From NCBI GenBank assembly GCA_902611465.1, contig CACLZS010000001.1:1-64000 (forward strand): 64,000 bases of DNA. The letters are read 5' to 3'. The stretch comes from an uncultured Pelagibacteraceae bacterium (GTDB lineage Bacteria > Pseudomonadota > Alphaproteobacteria > Pelagibacterales > Pelagibacteraceae). The translations under genes and the position numbers were made by a program. This document shows, piece after piece, positions 49,336-60,700 of this stretch (the stretch's first letter is position 1; every line of letters begins with the position of its first letter). A model generated the notes under the pieces. The model saw only the letters and a program-made list of their open reading frames with translations, made no database searches and was not told the DNA's origin.

Positions 49336-51848
49336 TATTTTAAGTTAAGTTGTGAAAGTACATTAAATGGATTGTCATTAATATTCTTGTTGGTATCTTT
49401 TCTTTTTACTTTTCTTGATGGTATATATTTAAAGTGAAGATTATTATCTTTCTCGTAAGTTTTGTAATTCATTTTTTTAATTAATTTCACAAAATTTTCT
49501 TTATTACAACCTAACAAATTCAACATTTCAGGAATTAACTTGATCTCTTTAATTTTATCTTCTGATTTAGTATTAAAAATCATTAAAAATAACCTCTCTA
49601 AAATATCTATTCTAACATATAAATTTTCAAATTTTTCAAAACCACATAGAAGCATTAGATTTTTATTTAACATTTTTTTTTCCTCTAAAAAGTTCAATCC
49701 AAAAGTTGGAGGCGTAAAATCAAAATTTTTCTCATTATAGTTTTTCCATAAAAGAATTCGTAAAGATACGGAACTTGGTTTAAATAATTTAAATAAAAAA
49801 ATATGATATCTTCCAAATTTTACACCTAGATTTCTCAATTTTTTCCTTTCATCTTGTTTAAGTCTTTTTAAATAATTTAAAACCTCATCTCTTTTAACAA
49901 CTCCATTATTTTCATAAAGATGATATGCCAAAGCTCTTATTTCGGAATTATTATCTTTAACATTTTTTAAATCTATTAGACTTTTTAACTCTGTTTCAAT
50001 TTTTTCATTGATCCATTTCTGTAAATAAGAATTTAGTCTTGATTTTTCATTATTCTCAATCATTTCATCAATAATTAATTGAATTTGAGGATTTAAATAA
50101 TCAGAACCAGGAATTAATTTAGCTATTTGATTGTTGTTCCAATAAATTTTAAAATCATTTTTTAGTTCAATCAAACCAGTATCAATTATCTGAGTTATTC
50201 TCTTTATAATTTCTGGCACAACGTTTTGTCTTGCTGCTTTTTTAAGTGATTTTACATCAGCATCTAATGTATCAACTTTTAAGTCTAACTCTAATCTTAA
50301 ACCTTTTAAACGTCCAATATACTGTTCATTAATCATTACTTCTTCATCATTAACAATCTCAGTTTCAAAAACTATATCTTGTTTTAAACCTCTAGCTAAA
50401 ATACTTGCTCTTTTATCAATAAATGTTTTTGTTAACTCCTCATGAAGTCGATCAGACAGCTTATCTTCAAGGTTTTTAGTTCTTTCTATCCAATAGTCCT
50501 GATTTTCAACCCAATTAGATTTATTTGATACATAAGCCCAAGTTCTAACATTAGCAATTCTATTTGATAAAGAGTCAACATTTCCATCTAATTTGTCAAG
50601 TAAAGATAGTTGCTCTTTCATATAGTGGTTTGGAACTTTGTTATTTCCATTTGTTAAAAAATTAAAAATTTTACTTACAACATCAAAATGATGACCATAA
50701 GTTTTCTTTACAAAATCAGGTATTTGACAACATTCCCATAGTATCTGTAAAATTTCAGAATTATCTTTAATCTCTATGTTTGGTGCTTCTTTTAAAAAAT
50801 ATTTTAATACCTTTTCATCTTGACATTCACTTATCCGTCTAAGCCAATCTTTATGAGGTCTTTCTTCTAAAGATTTTATCAACAAAACTTTATTAACAAA
50901 ATTTAATTTTGAATTTCTCCAAAAGATCGTTTGTATATCTGGAAAAGTGTGTGTTTCTAATGCTTCAATTTCCTCAGGCCCAACTTCTTTACATTCTCCA
51001 GTTGTGCCAAATACGCCATCATTCAAATATCTTCCTGCTCTACCTGCAATTTGTCCAATTTCTGAAATATTTAAATTCCTTAATTTTTTACCATCAAACT
51101 TTTTTAAATTTGAAAAATAAACGTTATCTAGATCCATATTTATTCCCATTCCAATTGCATCAGTTGCAACTAAATAATCAACATCACCAGATTGGTATAA
51201 GCTTACTTGTGAATTTCTTGTCTTGGGACTTAAAGAACCCATCACAATAGCAGCTCCACCTTTTTGACGCCTAATTAATTCTGCAATTGCATAAACCTCC
51301 TCAGTAGAAAAAGCTATAACAGCACTTTTCCTCTCTATTCTGGAAATTTTTTTATGACCACCAAATGATAATTTTGAGAGTCTTTCTCTATTTTTAAATT
51401 CAATATCATCATCAAGTTTTTGAATAATATTTTTTATAGAATTCGAACCCATGAGCATAGTAAGTTTTTCACCTCTCATATGTAACAATCTATCCGTAAA
51501 AATATGACCTCTTTCGTGGTCATTACACATTTGTATTTCATCTATACCTACGAATTCTAAACTTTTATCTAATGGCATAGATTCCACAGTACAGAGAAAA
51601 TACTTTGCGTTAATTGGAATAATTTTTTCTTCACCTGTTATCAAAGCAACTTTTGACGGATCAACTTTTTTGATAATTTTGTCATAAACTTCTCTTGCTA
51701 AAAGTCTTAAAGGGAAACCAATCATACCCGAATCAAAAGAAAGCATGGTCTCTATGGCTAGGAAAGTTTTTCCAGTATTTGTAGGTCCAAGAACTGCTGT
51801 GATTTTATTTTTTATCATTTCTAGCTTTGGTATGATTTTTTTAACCAA
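49335..51848 (-). CDS. SUV3/MgpS-like superfamily 2 RNA/DNA helicase
   Basis: AVLGPTNTGKTFLAIETML Walker A, ATDAIGMGINMDLDNVYFS, IGQIAGRAGRYLNDGVFG. Confidence 0.92.
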   Translation of the reverse strand: MVKKIIPKLEMIKNKITAVLGPTNTGKTFLAIETMLSFDSGMIGFPLRLLAREVYDKIIKKVDPSKVALITGEEKIIPINAKYFLCTVESMPLDKSLEFVGIDEIQMCNDHERGHIFTDRLLHMRGEKLTMLMGSNSIKNIIQKLDDDIEFKNRERLSKLSFGGHKKISRIERKSAVIAFSTEEVYAIAELIRRQKGGAAIVMGSLSPKTRNSQVSLYQSGDVDYLVATDAIGMGINMDLDNVYFSNLKKFDGKKLRNLNISEIGQIAGRAGRYLNDGVFGTTGECKEVGPEEIEALETHTFPDIQTIFWRNSKLNFVNKVLLIKSLEERPHKDWLRRISECQDEKVLKYFLKEAPNIEIKDNSEILQILWECCQIPDFVKKTYGHHFDVVSKIFNFLTNGNNKVPNHYMKEQLSLLDKLDGNVDSLSNRIANVRTWAYVSNKSNWVENQDYWIERTKNLEDKLSDRLHEELTKTFIDKRASILARGLKQDIVFETEIVNDEEVMINEQYIGRLKGLRLELDLKVDTLDADVKSLKKAARQNVVPEIIKRITQIIDTGLIELKNDFKIYWNNNQIAKLIPGSDYLNPQIQLIIDEMIENNEKSRLNSYLQKWINEKIETELKSLIDLKNVKDNNSEIRALAYHLYENNGVVKRDEVLNYLKRLKQDERKKLRNLGVKFGRYHIFLFKLFKPSSVSLRILLWKNYNEKNFDFTPPTFGLNFLEEKKMLNKNLMLLCGFEKFENLYVRIDILERLFLMIFNTKSEDKIKEIKLIPEMLNLLGCNKENFVKLIKKMNYKTYEKDNNLHFKYIPSRKVKRKDTNKNINDNPFNVLSQLNLK

Positions 51849-51980
51849 TACTATATATTGTTACCTCTAAAGAACAAAAATAGGCTAAAACTAGTCCGAA
51901 TCATTGAGGAAAAAGTTCTCATTTTTATTATTTAATGTTTTAAGGTTATCATAATTTCTAAAAATTAAATATATTTTTTT

Positions 51981-53939
51981 ATGCCTCAGAAATTGTGGGA
52001 AGCTACTCCTCAAATAAAATCAAAATCAAATTTATTTAGATTTGAAAAATTTTTATCAAAAAAATTTAATTATAAACCTAAAAAAAATTATAAAAAATTG
52101 TTTGATTGGACAATCAAAAACCCTAAGCTTTTTTGGAGCTCGATTTGGGAATTTTCAAATATAAAAGGTATTAAAAATAATAAGTTTTATTTTCCAAAAG
52201 AAATTATAAAAAGTAAATTTTTAGTAAAATCCAAATTAAATTATGCAGAAAACTTGTTGTCTAAAAATGACAATTCAAAAGCTGTTACATTTATTAGTGA
52301 AAATGGATACCGAGAAGAAATATCTTGGAATGAATTAAATAATAACACTTTAAAATTAATTAAATTTTTTATAGATAATAAAATTAAAGAAAAAGACAGA
52401 ATTGCAGCGTATACAGCAAATCAAATTGAGACAGTTGAGAGTTTTTTAGCAACTAGTGCTATCGGAGCCATTTGGTCATCATGTTCCCCTGACTTTGGTA
52501 TACAAGGTGTTATAGAGAGATTTTCTCAAATTAAACCGAAACTATTAATAATTACAGATAGGTATTATTATAATGGTAAAGAGATTAATGTACTTGAAAG
52601 ATTACCAGCTATTCTAAAAAAAATTAAATCTATTAAATGTGTTCTAATTGCTAATTATCCTGGTAAAAAAAGCTTAAAACAAAATAAGATCAAGGGAATT
52701 AAAATTTTCTATTACAATAAGCTTAAAGGTAAAAAAGATAAAAATTATTCATTTAAAAAATTTGATTTTGATAAAGAGCTAGCTATTTTATATTCAAGTG
52801 GAACAACTGGAAAACCAAAATGCATATGTCATAGAGCTGGTGGTGTTTTGTTGCAACATTTAAAAGAACATAAACTTCATTGTGATGTTAAGGAAGGAGA
52901 CAATGTTTTTTATTTTACTACCTGTGGATGGATGATGTGGAATTGGTTAATGACCTTTTTGGCATCAAAAGCTTCTATTGTTCTATTTGATGGCTTTCCG
53001 ATGCATAAAAAAAATGATTTACTATTTAAAATAGCTGAGAAAGAAAAAATTTCTCTCTTTGGTATAAGTGCTAAGTACATCGATCAATTAAAAAAGCTTA
53101 ATTTAAAGATTAAAAATAAATATAAACTAAATTATCTCAAAATTATTTGTTCTACTGGATCACCCTTATCATCTGAAGGTTTTGATTATGTTTATAAAAA
53201 TATAAAAAAAAATGTTCATTTAGCGTCAATTGCAGGAGGAACAGACTTAGTATCGTGCTTCGTATTAGGAAATATATATTCACCAGTTTACAGGGGACAG
53301 ATCCAAAATAATGGATTAGGGATGAATACTGATGTTTTTTCTGAAAGAGGAAAATCTTTAATAAATCAAAAAGGGGAATTAGTTTGCAAATCTCCTTTTC
53401 CTTCAATGCCAAAATTATTTTGGAATGATAAGAATAATAAAAAATATAAGGGTGCATATTTCAAAAAATTTAAAAATGTTTGGCATCATGGAGATTTTGC
53501 TGAAAGAAAATCTAATGGAGGTTATGTAATTTATGGAAGATCAGATGCTACACTAAATCCTGGTGGAGCAAGGTTGGGTACTGCTGAGATATATTCCGTA
53601 GTTGATAAATTTAAAGAAGTTAAAGAGTCAATTGTTATTGGTCAGAAATGGGATAATGATGTAAGAATTATATTATTTGTTGTTCTAAAGAAACCTAAGT
53701 CGTTAAATGAAGATTTATCTTTTAATTTAAAGAAGGCTATACGTAAAGATGCATCCCCGCGGCATGTACCCAAAAAAATAATTGAGGTCTCAGATATACC
53801 AAGAACAAAAAATGGAAAAATAGTTGAGATCGCAGTTAGAAATACTGTTGAAGGAATAAAAATAAAAAATATTCAAGCCCTTATAAATCCTAATATTTTA
53901 AATGAATTTAAAAATTTGGATGAACTTAAGACACCATAA
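51981..53939 (+). CDS. Acetoacetyl-CoA synthetase
   Basis: AILYSSGTTGKPKCICHRAGGVLLQHLKEH, TTCGWMMWNWLM, YGRSDATLNPGGARLGTAEIY. Confidence 0.93.
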   Translation: MPQKLWEATPQIKSKSNLFRFEKFLSKKFNYKPKKNYKKLFDWTIKNPKLFWSSIWEFSNIKGIKNNKFYFPKEIIKSKFLVKSKLNYAENLLSKNDNSKAVTFISENGYREEISWNELNNNTLKLIKFFIDNKIKEKDRIAAYTANQIETVESFLATSAIGAIWSSCSPDFGIQGVIERFSQIKPKLLIITDRYYYNGKEINVLERLPAILKKIKSIKCVLIANYPGKKSLKQNKIKGIKIFYYNKLKGKKDKNYSFKKFDFDKELAILYSSGTTGKPKCICHRAGGVLLQHLKEHKLHCDVKEGDNVFYFTTCGWMMWNWLMTFLASKASIVLFDGFPMHKKNDLLFKIAEKEKISLFGISAKYIDQLKKLNLKIKNKYKLNYLKIICSTGSPLSSEGFDYVYKNIKKNVHLASIAGGTDLVSCFVLGNIYSPVYRGQIQNNGLGMNTDVFSERGKSLINQKGELVCKSPFPSMPKLFWNDKNNKKYKGAYFKKFKNVWHHGDFAERKSNGGYVIYGRSDATLNPGGARLGTAEIYSVVDKFKEVKESIVIGQKWDNDVRIILFVVLKKPKSLNEDLSFNLKKAIRKDASPRHVPKKIIEVSDIPRTKNGKIVEIAVRNTVEGIKIKNIQALINPNILNEFKNLDELKTP

Positions 53940-54015
53940 ATACTCCTAAATTTATATAGACAATAATAATTGATTAATATTAAATAGTAATAATAATTAA
54001 TAGATTGGAGTAAAA

Positions 54016-55023
54016 ATGATAAAAAACTTATTCAAAAGTTCTCTAATGATATTACTTCTGACACTTGGTTTGTCAGGTAAATCGTTTGCTCAAGAACTAA
54101 AATTTTTTACAATTGGTACAGGAGGAACGGCTTATACTTATTATCCAGTTGGTGGAATGATTGCAAATGCAATTTCTAAACCGCCAGGATCAAGAGAATG
54201 TGGTAAAGGTGGAAGTTGTGGAGTTCCTAACTTAATTGCATCTGCTGTTTCATCAAGAGGTTCAGTAGATAATGTAAATGCTATTATTTCAGGTTTAAGA
54301 AATTCAGGATTTGCACAGTCTGATGTAGCTTATTGGGCTTACACTGGTACTGGAACTATGGAGGGAAAAGAACCAGCAAAAGATTTAAGAACTATTGCAG
54401 CACTTTTTCAAGAACACATTCATTTAGTAGCGCTTAAAAAAAGCAATATTAATTCTGTTAAAGACCTAAAAGGTAAAAGAGTTTCACTCGACGAACCTGG
54501 ATCTGGTACATATGTTGACGCTAAATTAATTTTAGAGTCAAATGGTTTAAGTACTAGTGATGTAAAAGCTGAAGCTCTAAAAGGTAAAGCAGCTACAGAC
54601 GCACTAAGAAATGGTAAAGTTGATGCAATTTTTGTTGTAGCAGGTTTTCCAACAGGAGCTATTGTTGAGTTAGCATCTGCAGTTGATGTAAAATTAGTTC
54701 CTATAGATGGTGCAGGAGCTAAAGCATTAACTTCAAAATATGGATTTTTCTCACAAAGCCCAATTCCTTCAGGAACTTATGAAGGAGTTGATGAGGTAAA
54801 TACTGTAGCAGTAGGTGCCCAATGGTTTACATCTGCAAAAGAAGATAATGAGCTAATCTATCAAATCACTAAAGCTTTATGGAATAAAGAATCTAGAAAG
54901 CTAATGGATGTTGGTCATGCTAAAGGCAAAACAATAACGCCTGATACAGCTCTTTCTGGAGTAGGAGTACCATTACATCCTGGCGCAGAAAAGTTCTATA
55001 AAGAAGCAGGACTTATAAATTAA
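54016..55023 (+). CDS. TAXI-family TRAP transporter solute-binding protein
   Basis: Signal peptide; FTIGTGGTAYTYYPVGGMIANAIS; KGKRVSLDEPGSGTYVDAKLIL. Confidence 0.95.
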   Translation: MIKNLFKSSLMILLLTLGLSGKSFAQELKFFTIGTGGTAYTYYPVGGMIANAISKPPGSRECGKGGSCGVPNLIASAVSSRGSVDNVNAIISGLRNSGFAQSDVAYWAYTGTGTMEGKEPAKDLRTIAALFQEHIHLVALKKSNINSVKDLKGKRVSLDEPGSGTYVDAKLILESNGLSTSDVKAEALKGKAATDALRNGKVDAIFVVAGFPTGAIVELASAVDVKLVPIDGAGAKALTSKYGFFSQSPIPSGTYEGVDEVNTVAVGAQWFTSAKEDNELIYQITKALWNKESRKLMDVGHAKGKTITPDTALSGVGVPLHPGAEKFYKEAGLIN

Positions 55024-55048
55024 ATTTATAAGTATTCTAAATAAATTG

Positions 55049-55074
55049 TGCCCTAGGTCATTAGACCTAGGGCA
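55049..55074 (+). repeat. Perfect 11-bp inverted repeat (mRNA hairpin) overlapping the TRAP permease ribosome-binding region
   Basis: TGCCCTAGGTC-ATTA-GACCTAGGGCA, 5 nt before ATG at 55080. Confidence 0.85.
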
Positions 55075-55079
55075 TTATT

Positions 55080-57065
55080 ATGTCTCAATTTAATATTTCT
55101 CCTGAGGAAGTTTCAAAACTTGAAGAAAGGTTTGAGATAAAAAGTAACGAAAGAAAATTAAAAAATTTTTTAAAATTATTGACGTTTATTGCATTAGTTA
55201 CAATGTCAATTTACCATTTTTATGCTTCAGGATTTGGAACAATTAGAGACATACTTCATAGAGGTATACACATCTCTTTTGTAGTTGGCCTAGTGTTTCT
55301 ATTTTATAATTGGAAAATTTTTCCTGATGACAAATCAAAAAGCAAAGTTCCTATAATAGATATTATTTTTTCAATTCTTGTTGTAATAACTGCACTTTAT
55401 CTACCTTTATTACCTCCTGAAATATTAGCTAGCAGAGTAGGAAATCCTTCAAGTACTGAAGTTATCATGGGATCAATACTTATAATTTTGACCCTTGAAG
55501 CTGCAAGGAGATCTATTGGATACACACTTCCATTAATATGTATAATATTTATGATTTTTGCACTTTATGGTCCTATTTTCCCTGGAGCTTTAAAACATGG
55601 TGGCAGTAGTTGGGCAGGATTTGTAAATCATATTTATATAACTAACCAAGGAATTTATGGAATCGCTGTTGGTGTTATGGCTCAATATGTTTTTTTATTT
55701 ATTTTATTTGGTGTACTTGCAACACGAATAGGACTAGGACAATTATTTATTGATTTAGCAATGGTAATAGCTGGACGATACTCTGGAGGACCAGCGAAAG
55801 TTGCAATTTTTTCTTCAGCATTTTTAGGAACCATATCTGGTTCCTCAATTGCAAATACAGTAACAACTGGATCTTTAACAATACCTGCAATGAAAAAAGT
55901 TGGATATCCGCCTCATTTTTCTGGTGCTGTGGAAGCCACAGCATCTACTGGCGGACAAATAACTCCACCTATTTTAGGAGCTGCTGCCTTTATTATGGTT
56001 GAATATTTAGAATTGCCTTTAAGAGATATTTTAGCGGCTGCATTAATTCCAGCACTGCTTCACTATTTTGGAATTTTTGTAATGGTTCATTTAGAGGCAA
56101 AAAAATTAGGACTTAGAGGTTTAAACGAAAGTGAGGTTCCTAAATTTATAAAAATTATACAAGACAATTGGCTTGCAATAGTTCCATTGTTTATCTTGGT
56201 ATATTTAATTTTAATTGGTCGTACACCAGATTATGCTGCAGTAAATGGAATAATTGCATGTGTCGTCATTGGATTTATTAGAAAAAAAAATAGACTTACT
56301 TTTAACGACTTATTTGAGTGTCTTGCAAGAGGAGCAAAGAATACCTTGGCTGTTGGAGCCGCTGCAACATCAATTGGAATTATAGTTGGTGTAGTTACAC
56401 TAACAGGTGTTGGTTTTAGACTAGGTTATGTAGTAATCCAAACGGCTGGTGATATTGGAGGTTTCTTCTTAAACTTTTTACCTTTCAATTATTTTTCTTT
56501 AGCCGATCTAACATTATTTTTCTCACTAATACTAATAGCAATATCATGCATATTTATGGGCACAGGAGTTCCAACTACTGCAACATACATAATACTAGTT
56601 GCTGTTGCTGCGCCTGCTCTTGCTCAATTACAAATTGAGCCCATTGTTTCTCACTTTTTTGTATTTTATTATGGTGTCTTAGCTGACATAACACCGCCTG
56701 TTGCTCTTGCAGCATATGCTGCTGCTGGAATTGCAGGATCAAATCCATTTACCACTGGTAATACTGCATTTAGATTAGGAATTGCAAAAGCTCTTGTGCC
56801 TTTTGTATTTGTTTATTCACCATCTCTACTACTGGTTGCCCAAGGATTTAATTTTTATGATTTTTTTGTAACTTTAATATCTGCAATGATTGGCATTGGT
56901 TTGATTGGAATTGGATTTACAGGCTATCTATTTAAAAGAGTTTCTACGTTTCAAAGATGGTATTTGGGAATTGTTTCATTATTATTTATTGCACCTGGTT
57001 TAAGTTCATCAATTATTGGCTTAGTTTTAGTGTTGCCAATATTTATTCTTCAATTAAGAAAATAA
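55080..57065 (+). CDS. TRAP transporter fused permease (4TM/12TM, DctQM fusion)
   Basis: Large polytopic protein; GQLFIDLAMVIAGRYSGGPAKVAIFSSAFLGTISGSSIANTVTTGSLTIPAMKKVGYPPHFSGAVEATASTGGQITPPILGAAAFIM. Confidence 0.95.
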   Translation: MSQFNISPEEVSKLEERFEIKSNERKLKNFLKLLTFIALVTMSIYHFYASGFGTIRDILHRGIHISFVVGLVFLFYNWKIFPDDKSKSKVPIIDIIFSILVVITALYLPLLPPEILASRVGNPSSTEVIMGSILIILTLEAARRSIGYTLPLICIIFMIFALYGPIFPGALKHGGSSWAGFVNHIYITNQGIYGIAVGVMAQYVFLFILFGVLATRIGLGQLFIDLAMVIAGRYSGGPAKVAIFSSAFLGTISGSSIANTVTTGSLTIPAMKKVGYPPHFSGAVEATASTGGQITPPILGAAAFIMVEYLELPLRDILAAALIPALLHYFGIFVMVHLEAKKLGLRGLNESEVPKFIKIIQDNWLAIVPLFILVYLILIGRTPDYAAVNGIIACVVIGFIRKKNRLTFNDLFECLARGAKNTLAVGAAATSIGIIVGVVTLTGVGFRLGYVVIQTAGDIGGFFLNFLPFNYFSLADLTLFFSLILIAISCIFMGTGVPTTATYIILVAVAAPALAQLQIEPIVSHFFVFYYGVLADITPPVALAAYAAAGIAGSNPFTTGNTAFRLGIAKALVPFVFVYSPSLLLVAQGFNFYDFFVTLISAMIGIGLIGIGFTGYLFKRVSTFQRWYLGIVSLLFIAPGLSSSIIGLVLVLPIFILQLRK

Positions 57066-57068
57066 AAC

Positions 57069-57539
57069 TTATCCACCTAGTCCAGCATTTGGAAGAGGTC
57101 TTCTTAAAATTTTCCAAATTCCAACCGCACTTGCAATTAATTTATTTTTATACTTGAGTTTGCAATTTATAAATACCATTGACTTTGTAACTTTTTGAAT
57201 TTCTACCGTTCCCAATAATTCGTCTCCAATGTTAGAGGGAGCTATAAATTTTATATCCAATGAAATAGTTACACACGGTTTATTTCCACTTGCTCTGTGA
57301 CAAGCTGTACCTGCACCTGCATCAATGATTGTACAAATATAACCACCATGAGTTATCCCAGCTTTATTTAAATGTGTTTTTTTAATCTTAGTTTTAAACT
57401 CGAATTTTTTTTTAGTAATTGATCTAAACAATAAACCACCATTATGTTTCATGTAGCTTGGCTTATTACTTAATTGTTCAAATTTTTTTTTCATTAAAGG
57501 ATTATTGTCATAATTAGTATAAATAATAAAACTAAACAA
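57069..57539 (-). CDS. PaaI-family hotdog thioesterase
   Basis: HLNKAGITHGGYICTIIDAGAGTACHRASGNKPCVTISLDIKFIAPSNIGDELLG. Confidence 0.88.
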   Translation of the reverse strand: MFSFIIYTNYDNNPLMKKKFEQLSNKPSYMKHNGGLLFRSITKKKFEFKTKIKKTHLNKAGITHGGYICTIIDAGAGTACHRASGNKPCVTISLDIKFIAPSNIGDELLGTVEIQKVTKSMVFINCKLKYKNKLIASAVGIWKILRRPLPNAGLGG

Positions 57540-57591
57540 AAGAAATATATTACAGATTTTTCAAGTGATACTTTCATTTATCCTTTCATTT

Positions 57592-57668
57592 TGGTGCGCC
57601 TGCTAGGAGTTGAACCCAGAACCTCCTGGTCCGTAGCCAAGCGCTCTATCCAATTGAGCTACAGGCGC
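57592..57668 (-). tRNA. tRNA-Arg (anticodon ACG)
   Basis: GCGCCTGTAGCTCAATTGGATAGAGCGCTTGG-CTACGGA-CCAGG...GGTTCAACTCC...GCAGGCGCACCA; CCA encoded. Confidence 0.96.
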
Positions 57669-57745
57669 AATTTGTACAGTTTTTATACATAATTAATAAT
57701 GTAAATTATTTTTTTAGCAAATATTGATATATATATACTACAAAA

Positions 57746-60700
57746 ATGAATCTAGATTTATTAGTTCCTGATATAGGAGACTTTGAAAACGTTGAAATTA
57801 TCGAAGTACTTGTAAAAAAAGGTGACAAAATCAATAAAAATGACCCTGTTGTCACTTTAGAAAGTGATAAATCAAGTGTTGAGGTGCCATCCAATTATGG
57901 AGGCACAATTGAAAATATAAATGTAAAAATTGGTGATAAAGTTTCAAAAGGTGATTTGATATTAACTCTATCTTCAGAAAATAAAGATGAAAACGAGAAA
58001 ATTAGCAAAACTTTAGATGAAAAAATTCCACCTTCAACCGAGAAATTAATAGAGGAAGCAGAAGCTACTACAAAACCTGATATAAAAGTTGAAAAAGAAG
58101 TTATAAAGCCAACACAAATCAAGCAAACAAGATTAGTTAATGAAGTTAAAATGGTCAGTAGTAACGATGATATTGATCCAACTGAAACTAAAGAGTGGTT
58201 AGATTCATTAAGTGCAGTTCTGCAAAATGATGGTTCTGAAAGAGCTCATTTTTTAATTAAACAATTAATTGATCAATCTTATAAAGCTGGATCTAAAATT
58301 CCTCATACTCAAACTACTCCTTACGTGAATACGATACCCCCCGAAGAGGAAAAAAGATCACCTGGAGATCAAAATATTGAACGTAAGTTAAGATCATTAA
58401 TTAGATGGAATGCTGCTGCCATGGTAGTAAGAGCAAATAAAAAACATCCTGAACTTGGTGGTCACATAGGAACATTTGCATCAGCTGCAACCTTGTATGA
58501 TGTTGGAATGAATCATTTTTGGCGAGCAAAAAATAATAAATTCGGAGGTGATCTAGTATATTTTCAAGGTCATAGTGCACCAGGAATGTATGCAAGAGCT
58601 TTTCTTGAGGGAAGACTAAATGAAAAGCAGTTAGATAGATTTAGACAAGAAGTACAAACTGGTGGACTTTCATCTTATCCACATCCTTGGTTAATGCCAA
58701 ACTTTTGGCAGTTTCCAACAGTTTCAATGGGTATTGGTCCTATGTTAGCAATATATCAAGCAAGATTTATGAAATACCTAATCAATAGAGGATTAATTAA
58801 AGATGAGGGAAGAAAAGTTTGGGCTTTTCTTGGAGATGGAGAAATGGATGAACCCGAGTCACTTGGGGCAATTGGTTTAGCGGCGCGTGAAAATTTAGAT
58901 AATTTAATATTTGTTGTAAACTGCAATTTACAAAGATTAGACGGTCCAGTAAGAGGAAATGGAAAAATAATTCAAGAATTAGAAGGTATTTTTCGAGGCG
59001 GTGGCTGGAACGTTTTAAAAGTTATTTGGGGATCTTATTGGGACTCACTTTTAGCAAATGATAAGACAGGACATTTAGTAAAAATCATGAATGAGACCGT
59101 AGATGGTGAATATCAAGCTTTTAAAGCAAGAAATGGACTGTATGTGAGAGAAAAGTTTTTTGGCAAATATCCTGAAACAACAGAATTAGTTTCATCAATG
59201 TCAGATACTGATATTTGGAGGCTTAATAGAGGAGGCCATGATCCTCATAAAGTTTATGCTGCATATGATAAAGCGGTCAATCACAAAGGAAGCCCTACAG
59301 TCATAATAGCCAAAACTATAAAAGGTTATGGTATGGGTAAAAGTGGTGAAAGTGTAAATACTACTCACCAACAAAAGAAATTGGATGTTGATGATTTAAT
59401 GTATTACAGGGATAGGTTTGATGTTCCTTTAACAGATTCTCAAGTCAAAAATATTGAATATTTCAAACCAGACGAAAACTCTGAAGAAATTAAATACTTA
59501 AAAAAAAGAAGATTAGAACTTGGTGGATTTATACCAGAGAGAACATCATATTCAAAACCGATTAAAGCCCCAGTTAAAGATATTTTTGATTTTATGAAAA
59601 AGTCTACTGGCGAAAAAGAAATGTCTACAACAATGGCATTAGTAAGAATGTTAACTAATCTTTTGAGAGATAAAAATGTTGCACCAAAATTGGTTCCAAT
59701 TATTCCCGATGAAGCTAGAACATTTGGAATGGAAGGTTTCTTTCAAAAAATAGGTATTTATGCTCATGAAGGTCAAAAATATGAGCCAGAGGACTCAGCA
59801 CAACTTTCATCTTATAGAGAAGAGAAAAGTGGTCAGGTATTAGAAGAAGGTATAACTGAAGCAGGTTCTATGTCATCTTGGATAGCAGCAGGAACAGCAT
59901 ATACAAATCATGATATTGAAATGATTCCAATTTATCTTTTCTATTCTATGTTTGGCTTTCAAAGAATTGGAGATTTTGCTTGGGCTGCAGGAGATAGTCA
60001 AGCGAGGGGCTTTTTAATTGGTGCGACTGCGGGAAGAACAACACTTGCAGGAGAAGGTCTTCAACACCAAGATGGTCATAGTCATTTGTTAGCATCAACA
60101 ATTCCAAACTGCATTTCTTATGATCCAACATTCCATTACGAATTAGCTGTGATTTTTAGAGAAGGTTTAAGAAGGATGCACGAAAAAAATGAAAATATTT
60201 TTTATTATATTACTACAATGAATGAAAATTACTCTCACCCTGAAATGCCAAAGGATTGTGAGGATGGAATTCTCAAGGGAATGTACAAAATTAAAGAAAC
60301 ATCAGGTTCTAAAGATGCAAAAATTCAATTATTAGGTTCTGGAACAATACTAAGAGAAATGATGGCAGCATCAGAAATTCTCAAAAAAGAATATCAGGTT
60401 GATAGTGAAGTTTGGAGTGTTACTAGTTTTAATGAGTTAAGAAAAAATGGAATGGAAGTTGAAAGATTTAACCTTCTAAATCCCGCAGAAACAAATAAAA
60501 AATCATATGTAGAGGAATGTTTAGGCAAACAACAAGGTCCTATCCTTACAGCCACTGACTATATGAGAATAAATGCTGATCAAATAAGACCTTTTACAAA
60601 AAAGAGCTTTTATTCGTTAGGTACTGATGGATATGGAAGAAGTGATACAAGAAAAAATTTAAGAAATTTTTTTGAAGTAGATAAAGAACACATAGTTGCT

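Noticed and set aside
50909-51250. 113-aa plus-strand ORF
   Set aside because: Antisense to the helicase motif region; Leu/Gln/His-rich translation typical of reverse reading of AT-rich coding DNA.
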